NCBI GenBank assembly: GCA_947631905.1
Contig: CANRND010000011.1
Location: forward strand, 1 to 61,766
Reading direction: 5' to 3'
DNA length: 61,766 bases
Source of the DNA: an uncultured Clostridia bacterium
Lineage (GTDB): Bacteria > Bacillota > Clostridia > Christensenellales > Borkfalkiaceae
This document shows positions 32,807-40,384 of this stretch, one piece after another (position 1 is the first letter of the stretch; the number at the start of each line of letters is the position of its first letter). Under the pieces are notes generated by a model, which saw only the letters and a program-made list of their open reading frames with translations, made no database searches and was not told the origin of the DNA. The translations under genes and the position numbers were made by a program.

Positions 32807-33814
32807 TTACATGATATACAAATTTTGGGAAAAAATCAAGCTGTTTTTAAGGTAGATTTGCATGGTCCCCGCAAATTCCCCTTTCGCTTCGGGGAGCGGG
32901 TCGCACTTGTCCACGCGGACGGAGACGCTTCCGCGTTCATCGTCCGTGAGCGGATAGCAAAAACTGCGTCTTGCCACGAGACCTTCGATCGGCTTTGAGC
33001 AGTCGAACAGGGTCTCCATGCGGTATGTTCCGAACGCGCCGTCCAAAAGTTCCGCCGTCCGCTCGTACATCTGCGGCGAGTTCAGCACGACGGAGACGAG
33101 CTTCATGCCGTCCCGCTCGGCGCTTGTCACAAGGCAGCGCCCCGCGTTTACGGTAAAGCCCGTCTTAACGCCGCACGCTCCCTCGAAATTCCACAACATT
33201 TTGTTCTTATTTTTCCAATTATGTCTGGCATAGTACTTCGTAGAAACGATTTTTTCAAAAGTCGGGTTCTCCATTGCGTATGCGGCGATCATGGCTAAGT
33301 CCCGTGCGGTGGTGTGGTGTCCTTTTGCGGGAAGCCCGTGCGGATTGACGAAAAAGGTGTCCTCCGCGCCGAGCAGCGCCGCCTTTTCGTTCATTTTGCG
33401 CGCAAAGGCTTCCACGCTTCCGCTGTGGAAAAGCGCAAGCGCGGTGGCGCAGTCGTTGCCCGAGCGCAGCATCAAGCCGTAGAGCAGGTCCTCCACCGTA
33501 TAGCGGTCCCCCGCTTTGAGGTAGACGCTCGACCCCTCCACCCCCTCTGCCGCCTTTGGAATTTCGATCTCTTCGGCAAGGTTGCAGTCGTCGAGAATGA
33601 GGATCGCGGTCATGATCTTCGTCGTGCTTGCCATCGGCAGGCAGTCGCAGGCGTTCTTCTCGTGCAGAAAGCGGCGGGAAGAGACCTCGATCACGCACTC
33701 CGCCCCGCTCTCGGTGGCGGCTTCCGCCTCGGCTTTCCCCACTGTGCCGAAGCACAGCGCGAAGAGAAAGGCAAAGAACCCCGCAAAGAGAACGCGCAAG
33801 ATAGGCTTATTCAT
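32807..33814 (-). CDS. D-alanyl-D-alanine carboxypeptidase (DacB/PBP5 family)
   Basis: Exported penicillin-binding protein that trims peptidoglycan stem peptides, in this context probably of the spore cortex. 335 residues: a signal peptide (1-31), catalytic S63 and K66 in STTKI, SGN at 119-121 and KTG at 218-220. The C-terminal beta domain is short. Residues about 193-200 (STKYYARH) are encoded across a copy of the palindromic repeat, in a different reading frame from the other coding copies. Its start overlaps the end of ytfJ by 8 bp. Confidence 0.9.
   Translation of the reverse strand: MNKPILRVLFAGFFAFLFALCFGTVGKAEAEAATESGAECVIEVSSRRFLHEKNACDCLPMASTTKIMTAILILDDCNLAEEIEIPKAAEGVEGSSVYLKAGDRYTVEDLLYGLMLRSGNDCATALALFHSGSVEAFARKMNEKAALLGAEDTFFVNPHGLPAKGHHTTARDLAMIAAYAMENPTFEKIVSTKYYARHNWKNKNKMLWNFEGACGVKTGFTVNAGRCLVTSAERDGMKLVSVVLNSPQMYERTAELLDGAFGTYRMETLFDCSKPIEGLVARRSFCYPLTDDERGSVSVRVDKCDPLPEAKGEFAGTMQIYLKNSLIFSQNLYIM
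33218..33244 (+). repeat. Palindromic repeat copy R6 (inside the carboxypeptidase gene)
   Basis: TATGTCTGGCATA (33220-33232), one mismatch from the palindrome, then GTACTTCGTAG. It is antisense to the gene and read as K-Y-Y-A-R-H-N, a different frame from copies R1, R2, R3 and R7. Confidence 0.65.
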
Positions 33815-34190
33815 CGCTCTCGGTAATTTTTTTGGAGAGATTGCCGAGCAGTTCTCCCGCCTTTTCGATCACGCCGTCCAGAGGATCGTCCGTCACTTTG
33901 ATGAGACGGCAATGCGTTCCGTCGTCCACGAGGAAGCCCGCGGGCTTCAAGTTGATAACGGTCCCCGCGCCGCCCGCAAAGGGAAAGCACTCGTCCTCTT
34001 TGATCGCTTTCACTTCGCCGTACTCTCCCCCGCCCGAAAGGTACCCCATCGTCACTTTCGTAAAGGGGATGATCTGCGCTCCGCTTGCCGAGAATAAGGG
34101 TTTTCCGATGACGGTGTTCACGTCGATCAAGCTAATGAGCTGCTGTGCCGTTTTTTCCATGATGCTGTCGATCTTTTTTTTCTGATCCAA
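33807..34190 (-). CDS. ytfJ: GerW/YtfJ family sporulation protein
   Basis: 127-residue protein of the GerW family, needed for spore germination in Bacillus. Family blocks present: VNTVIGKPLF, IIPFTKVTMGYLSGGGEYG and the Gly/Ala-rich FAGGAGTVINLKPAGFLV. No signal or membrane segment. It overlaps the upstream DUF2953-like gene by 64 bp and the downstream carboxypeptidase by 8 bp, implying translational coupling in the unit. Confidence 0.9.
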   Translation of the reverse strand: MDQKKKIDSIMEKTAQQLISLIDVNTVIGKPLFSASGAQIIPFTKVTMGYLSGGGEYGEVKAIKEDECFPFAGGAGTVINLKPAGFLVDDGTHCRLIKVTDDPLDGVIEKAGELLGNLSKKITESDE

Positions 34191-34717
34191 TTTAAGAATG
34201 CCTCCAATAATTTTTTCCCGATCGCAATCGAGAGAATGAGTCCGTTGAACACGGTGACTGCCTGAAAAGTAAGTTTTAGGTTGGGCGTTTCGGTGAGCAG
34301 GACCCCGTTTTTGAGGGAGAGGAAAGGGTGCAGGGTGTGCAGAACGGAAAAGATCTGCCCGCCGAGGACCATGAGGAGCGATCCAATGAGAACGCCCGAG
34401 GGTTCCCCCTCTCCGCCCGTCTCCACGATCTGGTGGAAGCGATAAAGCTGAAAGCCCTTTGTCACCTCGAATTTCTTCCGCATGGGCGCCATTTCCTTAT
34501 AGGGCAGGATCACGGCTTTCTTTTCGGTGAGATGAAAGACGATCCCCTCGCTCTTGACTTGCAGATAGCCGCCGAACACCTTGAAAAACTTAAACAGGCT
34601 GAGCGCGAACCAGCACTTGTTTTCCCGCACATCGGCGTAGACGTCGAGATAGACGAATACCGGAAAGAAGAACAACAGCGTTCCGAAAAATGCGGAATAA
34701 ACAAAAAGTTCGCCCAT
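34127..34717 (-). CDS. DUF2953-like membrane protein
   Basis: 196 residues with an N-terminal membrane helix (about 5-27), a central domain (LYRFHQIVETGG) and a hydrophobic C-terminal segment near 150-170, followed by a basic tail. Placement directly before ytfJ matches the ytfI-ytfJ pair of Bacillus, in which ytfI encodes a DUF2953 protein. Sequence similarity is weak, so the family call rests largely on context. Its last 64 bp overlap ytfJ in another frame; a sequencing or frame error at the 3' end is possible. Confidence 0.6.
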   Translation of the reverse strand: MGELFVYSAFFGTLLFFFPVFVYLDVYADVRENKCWFALSLFKFFKVFGGYLQVKSEGIVFHLTEKKAVILPYKEMAPMRKKFEVTKGFQLYRFHQIVETGGEGEPSGVLIGSLLMVLGGQIFSVLHTLHPFLSLKNGVLLTETPNLKLTFQAVTVFNGLILSIAIGKKLLEAFLNWIRKKRSTASWKKRHSSSLA

Positions 34718-34765
34718 ACCGAAAGTATGTGCGAACTTTTTGTTTTTATTAGGCTACTTTGGTTC

Positions 34766-35635
34766 TTATTTTCCCATTGCGCGCGCGATTTCTTCCGCCT
34801 GCGCTCTGCGCGCCTCTTCGGCGTGGACTTCGATTGCGCGGGTCGCCATATCTTTGAACTCCTGCGCATTTGAGATGCCGACGAAGGTATCTTTGTCGGT
34901 TTTGGTTCTTCCGTTGTCAAATCCGGCGCCGCCGACGCTGACGACGCGGAGGGTGTAATAGTGGAACAGATTGCCGAATATGCTCGCTTTGATCTGGACA
35001 TGGTCGATCTTATCAAGATGGAAATCGAGGGAATTAACTCTCAGAATGCCCACCTTACCCACGATCCGCTTGTTTGTAAGCGCAAGATTGATCGAAAGCC
35101 ACAAGAGCAAGCGGCGGACGAAAGGCACGACCCCGATAAGGATAACCAGTACCCACAGTACAATGTTGACATAAGTACCCGAATTTACCAATAGCTGTTG
35201 AAAGAATCCCATGCCGGCGCGTTCGGCCTCTGCTTTGTCGCCGAATTTTCTCTCGAAAAGGGCTTCCCCCTCTTCCGCCCACTCATCACGATAGCCCTGC
35301 CTCACGTTTTCTTCTACTTTTTTGCGTAGCTCACTCCAATTTGAAACGGGGGTTTCGGGATTTTCTTCATTATATAGGGTAATCATCTGTTCTTTTTCCG
35401 AGTCGTTCAAATATCTGCTGTTGCTGTCGAAATCAGACATTTTTTCCGCGGTAGAAATTTCCACATATAGTCCCTCGTGGGATGTATACTTAGAAATGTA
35501 TACTTGTCCTACGATTGCAAGTACAAGCACAAGGATAAGCCAAAGGGCGGGCATTAGCAAGTAGAGCCAGCTTTTCTTTGCTTTGATCAGGATCGTTTCG
35601 TCTTTCGTCAGATTGTTTTCGATGTACATACTCAT
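34766..35635 (-). CDS. Bacterial PH-domain membrane protein with an extracytoplasmic insert
   Basis: 289 residues. A short N-terminal cytoplasmic part, TM1 (about 24-48), a mainly charged segment of about 100 residues (50-150), TM2 (about 157-177), then a bPH2/DUF304 domain with LALTNKRIVGKVGIL and LDKIDHVQIKASIFG, and a charged Ala/Glu helix at the end. The usual family layout has the two helices close together, so the long insert is unusual. GGAGG precedes the ATG, and a consensus promoter lies at 35681-35709. Function unknown. Confidence 0.75.
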   Translation of the reverse strand: MSMYIENNLTKDETILIKAKKSWLYLLMPALWLILVLVLAIVGQVYISKYTSHEGLYVEISTAEKMSDFDSNSRYLNDSEKEQMITLYNEENPETPVSNWSELRKKVEENVRQGYRDEWAEEGEALFERKFGDKAEAERAGMGFFQQLLVNSGTYVNIVLWVLVILIGVVPFVRRLLLWLSINLALTNKRIVGKVGILRVNSLDFHLDKIDHVQIKASIFGNLFHYYTLRVVSVGGAGFDNGRTKTDKDTFVGISNAQEFKDMATRAIEVHAEEARRAQAEEIARAMGK

Positions 35636-35680
35636 TTTTTTATCCTCCGCAATGAGAAATATTTTTCTCTGTCGACCACT

Positions 35681-35709
35681 ATTATATGATTATATTATTT
35701 CTCTGTCAA
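35681..35709 (-). promoter_or_regulatory. Consensus promoter of the PH-domain gene
   Basis: Minus-strand TTGACA (35709-35704), a 17-bp spacer and TATAAT (35686-35681). Confidence 0.85.
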
Positions 35710-35764
35710 GCAAATTTGAGTAATATTTTTACAATTTGAGAAAAAAAGTAATTAAGGGGAATTT

Positions 35765-36091
35765 ATGAATCGGATCAAAAGTTTAAGGTTGGAACATGAG
35801 ATGAGCCAAAGAGCGTTGGCGGCGAAGATCGGATGCAGCCAGAAGTCGATCGATTATTGGGAAAAAGGACTGAGCGAACCGACGGCGGGATTTATCTGCG
35901 CCCTTGCCGATTGTTTTGCCTGCTCCACAGACTATCTGCTCGGGAGAGAGGATGACTTCGGCGTCGTGCGCATCGAGGGCGGTTTCACGCAGGAAGAGCG
36001 GAGAATGCTCGATCTTTATGACGCGCTCTCCGAACCGCGCAGGAAAGAGCTTTTGAGCTACGGGGAGTTTCTTTCCGTAAAAAAGGAATAA
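35765..36091 (+). CDS. XRE-family HTH regulator
   Basis: 108-residue DNA-binding protein. A Cro/C1-type helix-turn-helix spans about 1-60 (MSQRALAAKIGCSQKSIDYW, CSTDYLLGRED), followed by an acidic helix-rich tail. AAGGGGAA precedes the ATG. It is divergent from the PH-domain gene, whose promoter lies about 55 bp away, so it may control that gene or itself. No phage genes are nearby. Confidence 0.88.
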   Translation: MNRIKSLRLEHEMSQRALAAKIGCSQKSIDYWEKGLSEPTAGFICALADCFACSTDYLLGREDDFGVVRIEGGFTQEERRMLDLYDALSEPRRKELLSYGEFLSVKKE

Positions 36092-36124
36092 AAAAACAGC
36101 TTACCGAAAGGCAAGCTGTTTTTT
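36091..36124. terminator. Terminator after the HTH gene
   Basis: AAAAACAGCTT pairs with AAGCTGTTTTT across a 10-nt loop. Works for convergent genes on both strands. Confidence 0.8.
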
Positions 36125-36131
36125 ACTGCAT

Positions 36132-36476
36132 TCAAAGGACGCTTACAAGAGCGTACGACGCATATTGCCAGCCGAGCGTGAGTACCATCGCAACGACAAG
36201 GATGATCCCGATGATCCATTCCGCGGCGCTGATGATGATCCCCGCGACCGCAAGCCCCTTGCCGCTGTTGCATTCTTTTACCTTGGTAAGACCGATGATC
36301 GAGAAGATCAAACCGAGTATCGGCATAAAGAACGCGAGGATAAAGCCGACGATTGCAAACGTGTTGGTGGCGCTGGTGGGAACGGGCGCGGAGACGGGGT
36401 CGGCTCTCATGCCGCAGGTGGGACACACGTAGGCGTTGTCTTCGAGCTGTGTTCCGCAATTTTGACAGTATTTCAT
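36132..36476 (-). CDS. Zinc-ribbon protein with two membrane helices (DUF4190-like)
   Basis: 114 residues. An N-terminal zinc ribbon with C4, C7, C18 and C21 (CQNCG...CPTCG), a Pro/Ser linker, then two hydrophobic segments at about 38-63 and 76-103 separated by KVKECNSGKGLAVAG, the typical DUF4190 hairpin. A GGAGTAG site precedes the ATG. Function unknown. Monocistronic between two terminators. Confidence 0.78.
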   Translation of the reverse strand: MKYCQNCGTQLEDNAYVCPTCGMRADPVSAPVPTSATNTFAIVGFILAFFMPILGLIFSIIGLTKVKECNSGKGLAVAGIIISAAEWIIGIILVVAMVLTLGWQYASYALVSVL

Positions 36477-36622
36477 GTTCTACTCCTTTGTATTGTTTTA
36501 TGAAAGCGCGCCGCCGTTTATGCCGCGGCGCTCTTCCGTACAAATTCATATTAACATAAAGCGTCCGTATGTTTGCGGTTTGAGAAAGATATTCGGCGCA
36601 TGCGATTATTTTTTTGCTTATA

Positions 36623-36650
36623 AAAAAGCGGCTTTTCAGCCGCTTTTTCT
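36623..36650. terminator. Bidirectional terminator
   Basis: AAAAAGCGGC pairs with GCCGCTTTTT around a 6-nt loop. It ends the minus-strand M50-scpA-scpB unit. Confidence 0.85.
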
Positions 36651-36661
36651 TTCGGGAAGTT

Positions 36662-37342
36662 CTATCCTATCTTGACGAGATCGCTTTCATCGAGTCCGCG
36701 TAAAAAGTCGGGGATCTCGTAGCCGCCGTCCGCGTTCTCCTCGTCGGGCGTCTCGCCGCCGCTCTCCTCCTCCTCTTCTTCGCGGTATTCCTCGCGCGCA
36801 TAGAGATAGCTATCCGTCTCGGGACGGGTGATCGCCGCCATCAGCGCGTCGTAATCGGGAAGATCGGCGAGGGAGTTGAGCTTGAACCGTTTGAGGAACT
36901 CATCGGTCGTGGCATAGAGAATGGGACGGCCCACCGCGTCTTTCCGCCCGCAGGGATAGATGAGTTTCAGCTCCACGAGGGCATGCACGGCGTAGTCGCT
37001 GTTGAGGCCGCGCAACATCTCGATCTCCGTCTTTGTGATGGGCTGTTTATAGGCGATGATCGCCGCGCATTCCAGAATGGTGCGGGTGAGTTCCTTTTCG
37101 CGGATGGGATTGAGAACGGCCTCCACGCTCGCCTTATAATCGGGGTTGGAGGCGAGTTGCGCCTTATTGTTGAACTGCAACAGGCGGATCCCCCCCTCGC
37201 TCCCGTAGCGGGCTTCGAGTTCGGAGAGCGCCGCCTTCACTTCCCGCATGGAGACTTCGAGCTTCTCCGCGATCATCGGAAGTTCCACGCTTTTTCCCGA
37301 AGCGAACAGGATCGCCTCAATTATATTCGTCAATTTGTCCAA
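36662..37342 (-). CDS. scpB: Segregation and condensation protein B
   Basis: Winged-helix kleisin-interacting subunit of the SMC-ScpAB condensin, which compacts and separates chromosomes. 226 residues: LTNIIEAILFASGKSV at the start, GSEGGIRLLQFNNKAQL, and ILECAAIIAYKQPITKTEIEMLRG, plus an acidic C-terminal tail. The start is TTG, chosen because GAGGAGG lies just upstream. It overlaps scpA by 26 bp. Confidence 0.92.
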   Translation of the reverse strand: MDKLTNIIEAILFASGKSVELPMIAEKLEVSMREVKAALSELEARYGSEGGIRLLQFNNKAQLASNPDYKASVEAVLNPIREKELTRTILECAAIIAYKQPITKTEIEMLRGLNSDYAVHALVELKLIYPCGRKDAVGRPILYATTDEFLKRFKLNSLADLPDYDALMAAITRPETDSYLYAREEYREEEEEESGGETPDEENADGGYEIPDFLRGLDESDLVKIG

Positions 37343-38114
37343 GATAGTCCTCCTCTCCCCTGTCGGGATTGAGTGAAATGGAGATCGGTCCGAACGCGCC
37401 GCTTTGGCTGACGCGCAGATACTGATATTTTAAGAGTTCCAGAAGCGCCTGGAAAGTCGTTACAACTTCGCTCCGTGTAAAATCGCGGGTGAAAAGCTGT
37501 TCAAACTCCACGGTCTTGCGGCTTTCGAGGGTTTCGAGAATGGTCTGCACCTTTTGCGCTACCGTAAATTCATCGCGCGGGATCTCGCGTTCCTCTTCCG
37601 CCGCTTTCGCCTCCTCCCGCTTCATCATGAGGGTGGAAAAGGCGGTCACGAGTCCGTCGAGGGTGAGATTGTCGAGGGAGAACACCGTCTTTGTCTCCCC
37701 TACGTTTTTGTCGGGTTCCTTGAAAAAGTAACCGATGGTTTCAAGCTCTTTGAGCTTTTTCGTCTCCTCTTTGATGAGGCGGAACTCTTCGAGCGCGCGG
37801 ATGAGTTGCGCCTTGTCCTCTTCGATCTCCGCGTCGAGATTGGGGTCCTCTTCGAGGTTGGGAACGAGTGCCTGCGCTTTGATTTTGAGAATGGTCGCCG
37901 CGATGTTGAGATACTCGGTCACCTTGTCAACGTCGAGGTAAGGCAGCCCTTTCATATAGTCGAGGAACTGCTCCGTGACCTGCGAAACGAAGATGTCTTT
38001 GATCTCGATCTCCTCTTTGTTGATGAGGAAGAGGAGCAGATCGAGCGGCCCCTCGAAGCCGTCGAGAACGGTGGTGTAGTCTACGACCGATTCGAAATTT
38101 TCACGGTTTACCAC
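37317..38114 (-). CDS. scpA: Segregation and condensation protein A (kleisin)
   Basis: Kleisin that bridges the SMC heads. 265 residues. The N-terminal signature LDGFEGPLDLLLFLINKEEIEI is followed by a long charged middle region and a C-terminal winged helix (VVTTFQALLELLKYQYLRVSQ). The GTG at 38114 is preferred: GGGGG lies 8 bp upstream and the start overlaps the protease stop. A TTG at 38129 is an alternative. Between the M50 gene and scpB. Confidence 0.9.
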   Translation of the reverse strand: MVNRENFESVVDYTTVLDGFEGPLDLLLFLINKEEIEIKDIFVSQVTEQFLDYMKGLPYLDVDKVTEYLNIAATILKIKAQALVPNLEEDPNLDAEIEEDKAQLIRALEEFRLIKEETKKLKELETIGYFFKEPDKNVGETKTVFSLDNLTLDGLVTAFSTLMMKREEAKAAEEEREIPRDEFTVAQKVQTILETLESRKTVEFEQLFTRDFTRSEVVTTFQALLELLKYQYLRVSQSGAFGPISISLNPDRGEEDYLGQIDEYN

Positions 38115-38830
38115 GGAATAAGCCCCCAAAGCGCATTGATCGGCCAGCCTAAAATGTTTGTGCCGAATTTCATGAACCAGCCGAGGATATTCAAATTATC
38201 CATCCACGTCACCATAGTGTAGTTGCCGTAGCCTTGGCCGAACTCTACGAAGATATTGCAGATGAAACTTTCGATGATGAGAAAGAGCAGGATATAATAG
38301 CCGTATTTCCGCAGGAATTGATAGACTTTTCCGTGCCGTTTGCTCGTCGCTTCCACAATGCGGAAACCGTCCAGCGGATAGAAAGGCAAAAGGTTGAACA
38401 CGCAGAAAGAAAGGCTGTAAGCGAACAGCAACTGCGTGAGATAGTAGAAAAAGTAAAAGAAGAACTCGGGCATGGAACGCCCGTAATTGACGACAACGAG
38501 GAAGAGCGGGGCGAACAGGAACGCGCAGAGATAGTTCATCACCACGCCCGCGCAGGCCGTGAGGCCCAGTCCCGTGCGGTATTTTTTGAAGTTGTTCGGG
38601 TCGATCGGCACGGGTTTCGCCCAGCCGAAGCCGACGAGCGTAAAGCAGATCAGCCCCACGATGTCGAAGTGGCGCAAGGGATTGAGCGAAAGCCGCTTTG
38701 CCCATTTCGGCGTGGGATCGCCGCACTTGTAGGCGACAAACGCGTGCGAAAATTCGTGCAGGGTAAGGACCACCGTCACGGCCAAAAAGCTCGCTATGAG
38801 TTCGATGAATTTGTAGGGATCGAAATTCAT
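38108..38830 (-). CDS. M50 site-2 protease family protein
   Basis: Intramembrane zinc metalloprotease of 240 residues with about five or six membrane segments. The zinc motif is H25-E26-x-x-H29 in LTLHEFSHAFVAYKCGD, and the third ligand region is NLLPFYPLDGFRIVEA. This group sits beside scpAB in many Firmicutes; its substrate is not known. The transcript appears leaderless: the -10 box ends only eight bases before the ATG. It overlaps scpA. Confidence 0.9.
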   Translation of the reverse strand: MNFDPYKFIELIASFLAVTVVLTLHEFSHAFVAYKCGDPTPKWAKRLSLNPLRHFDIVGLICFTLVGFGWAKPVPIDPNNFKKYRTGLGLTACAGVVMNYLCAFLFAPLFLVVVNYGRSMPEFFFYFFYYLTQLLFAYSLSFCVFNLLPFYPLDGFRIVEATSKRHGKVYQFLRKYGYYILLFLIIESFICNIFVEFGQGYGNYTMVTWMDNLNILGWFMKFGTNILGWPINALWGLIPW

Positions 38831-38838
38831 ACGCGGAT

Positions 38839-38867
38839 ATTATAACAAATGCGGGAAAAAAAGGCAA
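38839..38867 (-). promoter_or_regulatory. Promoter of M50-scpA-scpB, near-leaderless
   Basis: Minus-strand TTGCCT (38867-38862), a 17-bp spacer and TATAAT (38844-38839). The ATG begins at 38830, leaving at most 2-3 nt of leader and no ribosome site. Confidence 0.65.
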
Positions 38868-38946
38868 CCGAAAGAGCGGACTGCGGTAAAAAAAATCCAC
38901 AACAAGTGGCGTTCGGACGGAAAAATTTGTCAAGATATGGGGAAAA

Positions 38947-38982
38947 GCGCCGCCCGCCCGCAAAAATGCGGGCGGGCGGCGC
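38947..38982 (-). terminator. lysA terminator
   Basis: The perfect 15-bp stem GCGCCGCCCGCCCGC with a 6-nt loop, followed on the minus strand by TTTTCC. Confidence 0.85.
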
Positions 38983-38996
38983 ACTCGAAACGGAAT

Positions 38997-40319
38997 TTAT
39001 TTGAGCCGTTCGGGGATCACGTCGTTCCGCACGAGGTCCTCGTAGGACTGCGGCTTTACGATATAGTCTGCTTTCCCGTCCTTTACCAAAACCGCGGGCG
39101 GGATCAGGTTGCGGTTGTAGTTGCTCGCCATCGAGTAGTTGTACGCTCCCGTGGAAAGCACCGCGAGGATGTCTCCCCGTTCGGCGCGGGGCAAATTCAT
39201 GTTCACGCCGATGAGATCGCCGCTCTCGCAACACTTTCCCGCAACCGACACAAGCTCAGTCGGCTGTTCCGCGGCGCGGTTTGCAAGGATCGCCGTGTAC
39301 TTGCTCCCATAGAGACAGAACCGCGGGTTGTCGAACATTCCCCCGTCTACGGCAACGTACTTGCGGATCCCGGGGATCTCTTTGATCGCTCCCACCGTGT
39401 AGAGGGTGACGCCCGCCTCCCCCACGACCGACCGCCCGGGTTCGATCATGAGCCGCGGCGCGTTCAGTCCGTACTTGGCGCACCCTTCCTTTACCGCGCC
39501 GATCAGCGCTTTCAGATAGGCGGCATATCCATCGAGCGTAAATTTTTCGTCCTCGTCGGTATACCAGATGCCGAAGCCGCCCCCGAGATTGAGGGTATCC
39601 GCTTCGAAACCGAGCGTTTTCTTCATGTTCGCCATAAAGGCGAGGCACTTTTCCGCGGCGATGCAGAAAGATTGTTTTTCAAAGATCTGCGAGCCGATGT
39701 GGCAGTGGAAGCCCCTCAACCGCAGGTGTTTTTTTGCAAGGATATGGCGGGTCATCTCCTCCGCCGCGCCGCTTCCCACCGAAAAGCCGAATTTGCTGTC
39801 GGGGGTCGCCGTCTGCACAAATTTGTGCGTGTGCGCCTCCACGCCGGGGTTGACGCGGAGCAGAACGTCCTGCCTGATCCCCCGCTTTTCGCACTCCTCT
39901 TCGAGGAGATCAGCTTCGGAGGGGTTATCGAGAACGAGAAGTCCTACGCCGCAGTCGAGGGCGTAGGAGATTTCCTGCGGCAGCTTGTTGTTGCCGTGCA
40001 TACAGATTTTTTTTGCGGGGAAACCCGCTTTCATCGCCGTGTACAGTTCCCCGCCCGAGACGACGTCCGCGCCGATCCCCTCCTGCTTTGCGATGGCATA
40101 CATCGCCTCGCAGGAAAACGCCTTGCTCGCATACAGCACGAGTCCGTCGCCGTAGTCGTTTGCGATGACGTCGCGGTAGACGCGCATCATGCCGCGGATA
40201 TAGTCCTCATCGAAGACGTACAGCGGAGTTCCGAACCTTTGAGCAAGTTCCACGCAGTCGTAGCCGCCGATTTCCAGGTGTCCTTTTCCGTTGACGCAGA
40301 GCGTCTTTCTTGTGTTCAT
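38997..40319 (-). CDS. lysA: Diaminopimelate decarboxylase
   Basis: PLP enzyme that makes L-lysine from meso-diaminopimelate. 440 residues. The PLP lysine lies in YASKAFSC near residue 66. GGGFGIWY and the cross-subunit motif CESGDLIG are present, and RVNPGVEAHTHKFVQT is typical. The ATG at 40319 is preferred over one nine codons earlier because AGAAGG sits at the right spacing. It has its own promoter at 40348-40377 and ends in a strong terminator. Confidence 0.94.
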   Translation of the reverse strand: MNTRKTLCVNGKGHLEIGGYDCVELAQRFGTPLYVFDEDYIRGMMRVYRDVIANDYGDGLVLYASKAFSCEAMYAIAKQEGIGADVVSGGELYTAMKAGFPAKKICMHGNNKLPQEISYALDCGVGLLVLDNPSEADLLEEECEKRGIRQDVLLRVNPGVEAHTHKFVQTATPDSKFGFSVGSGAAEEMTRHILAKKHLRLRGFHCHIGSQIFEKQSFCIAAEKCLAFMANMKKTLGFEADTLNLGGGFGIWYTDEDEKFTLDGYAAYLKALIGAVKEGCAKYGLNAPRLMIEPGRSVVGEAGVTLYTVGAIKEIPGIRKYVAVDGGMFDNPRFCLYGSKYTAILANRAAEQPTELVSVAGKCCESGDLIGVNMNLPRAERGDILAVLSTGAYNYSMASNYNRNLIPPAVLVKDGKADYIVKPQSYEDLVRNDVIPERLK

Positions 40320-40347
40320 ATCATGCCTTCTGTTTTGATGTGGCAAT

Positions 40348-40377
40348 ATTATAACACTTCGGGTCGGCGGCGGTCAA
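40348..40377 (-). promoter_or_regulatory. lysA promoter
   Basis: Minus-strand TTGACC (40377-40372), an 18-bp spacer and TATAAT (40353-40348), just past the dacF stop. Confidence 0.7.
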
Positions 40378-40384
40378 GAAAATT

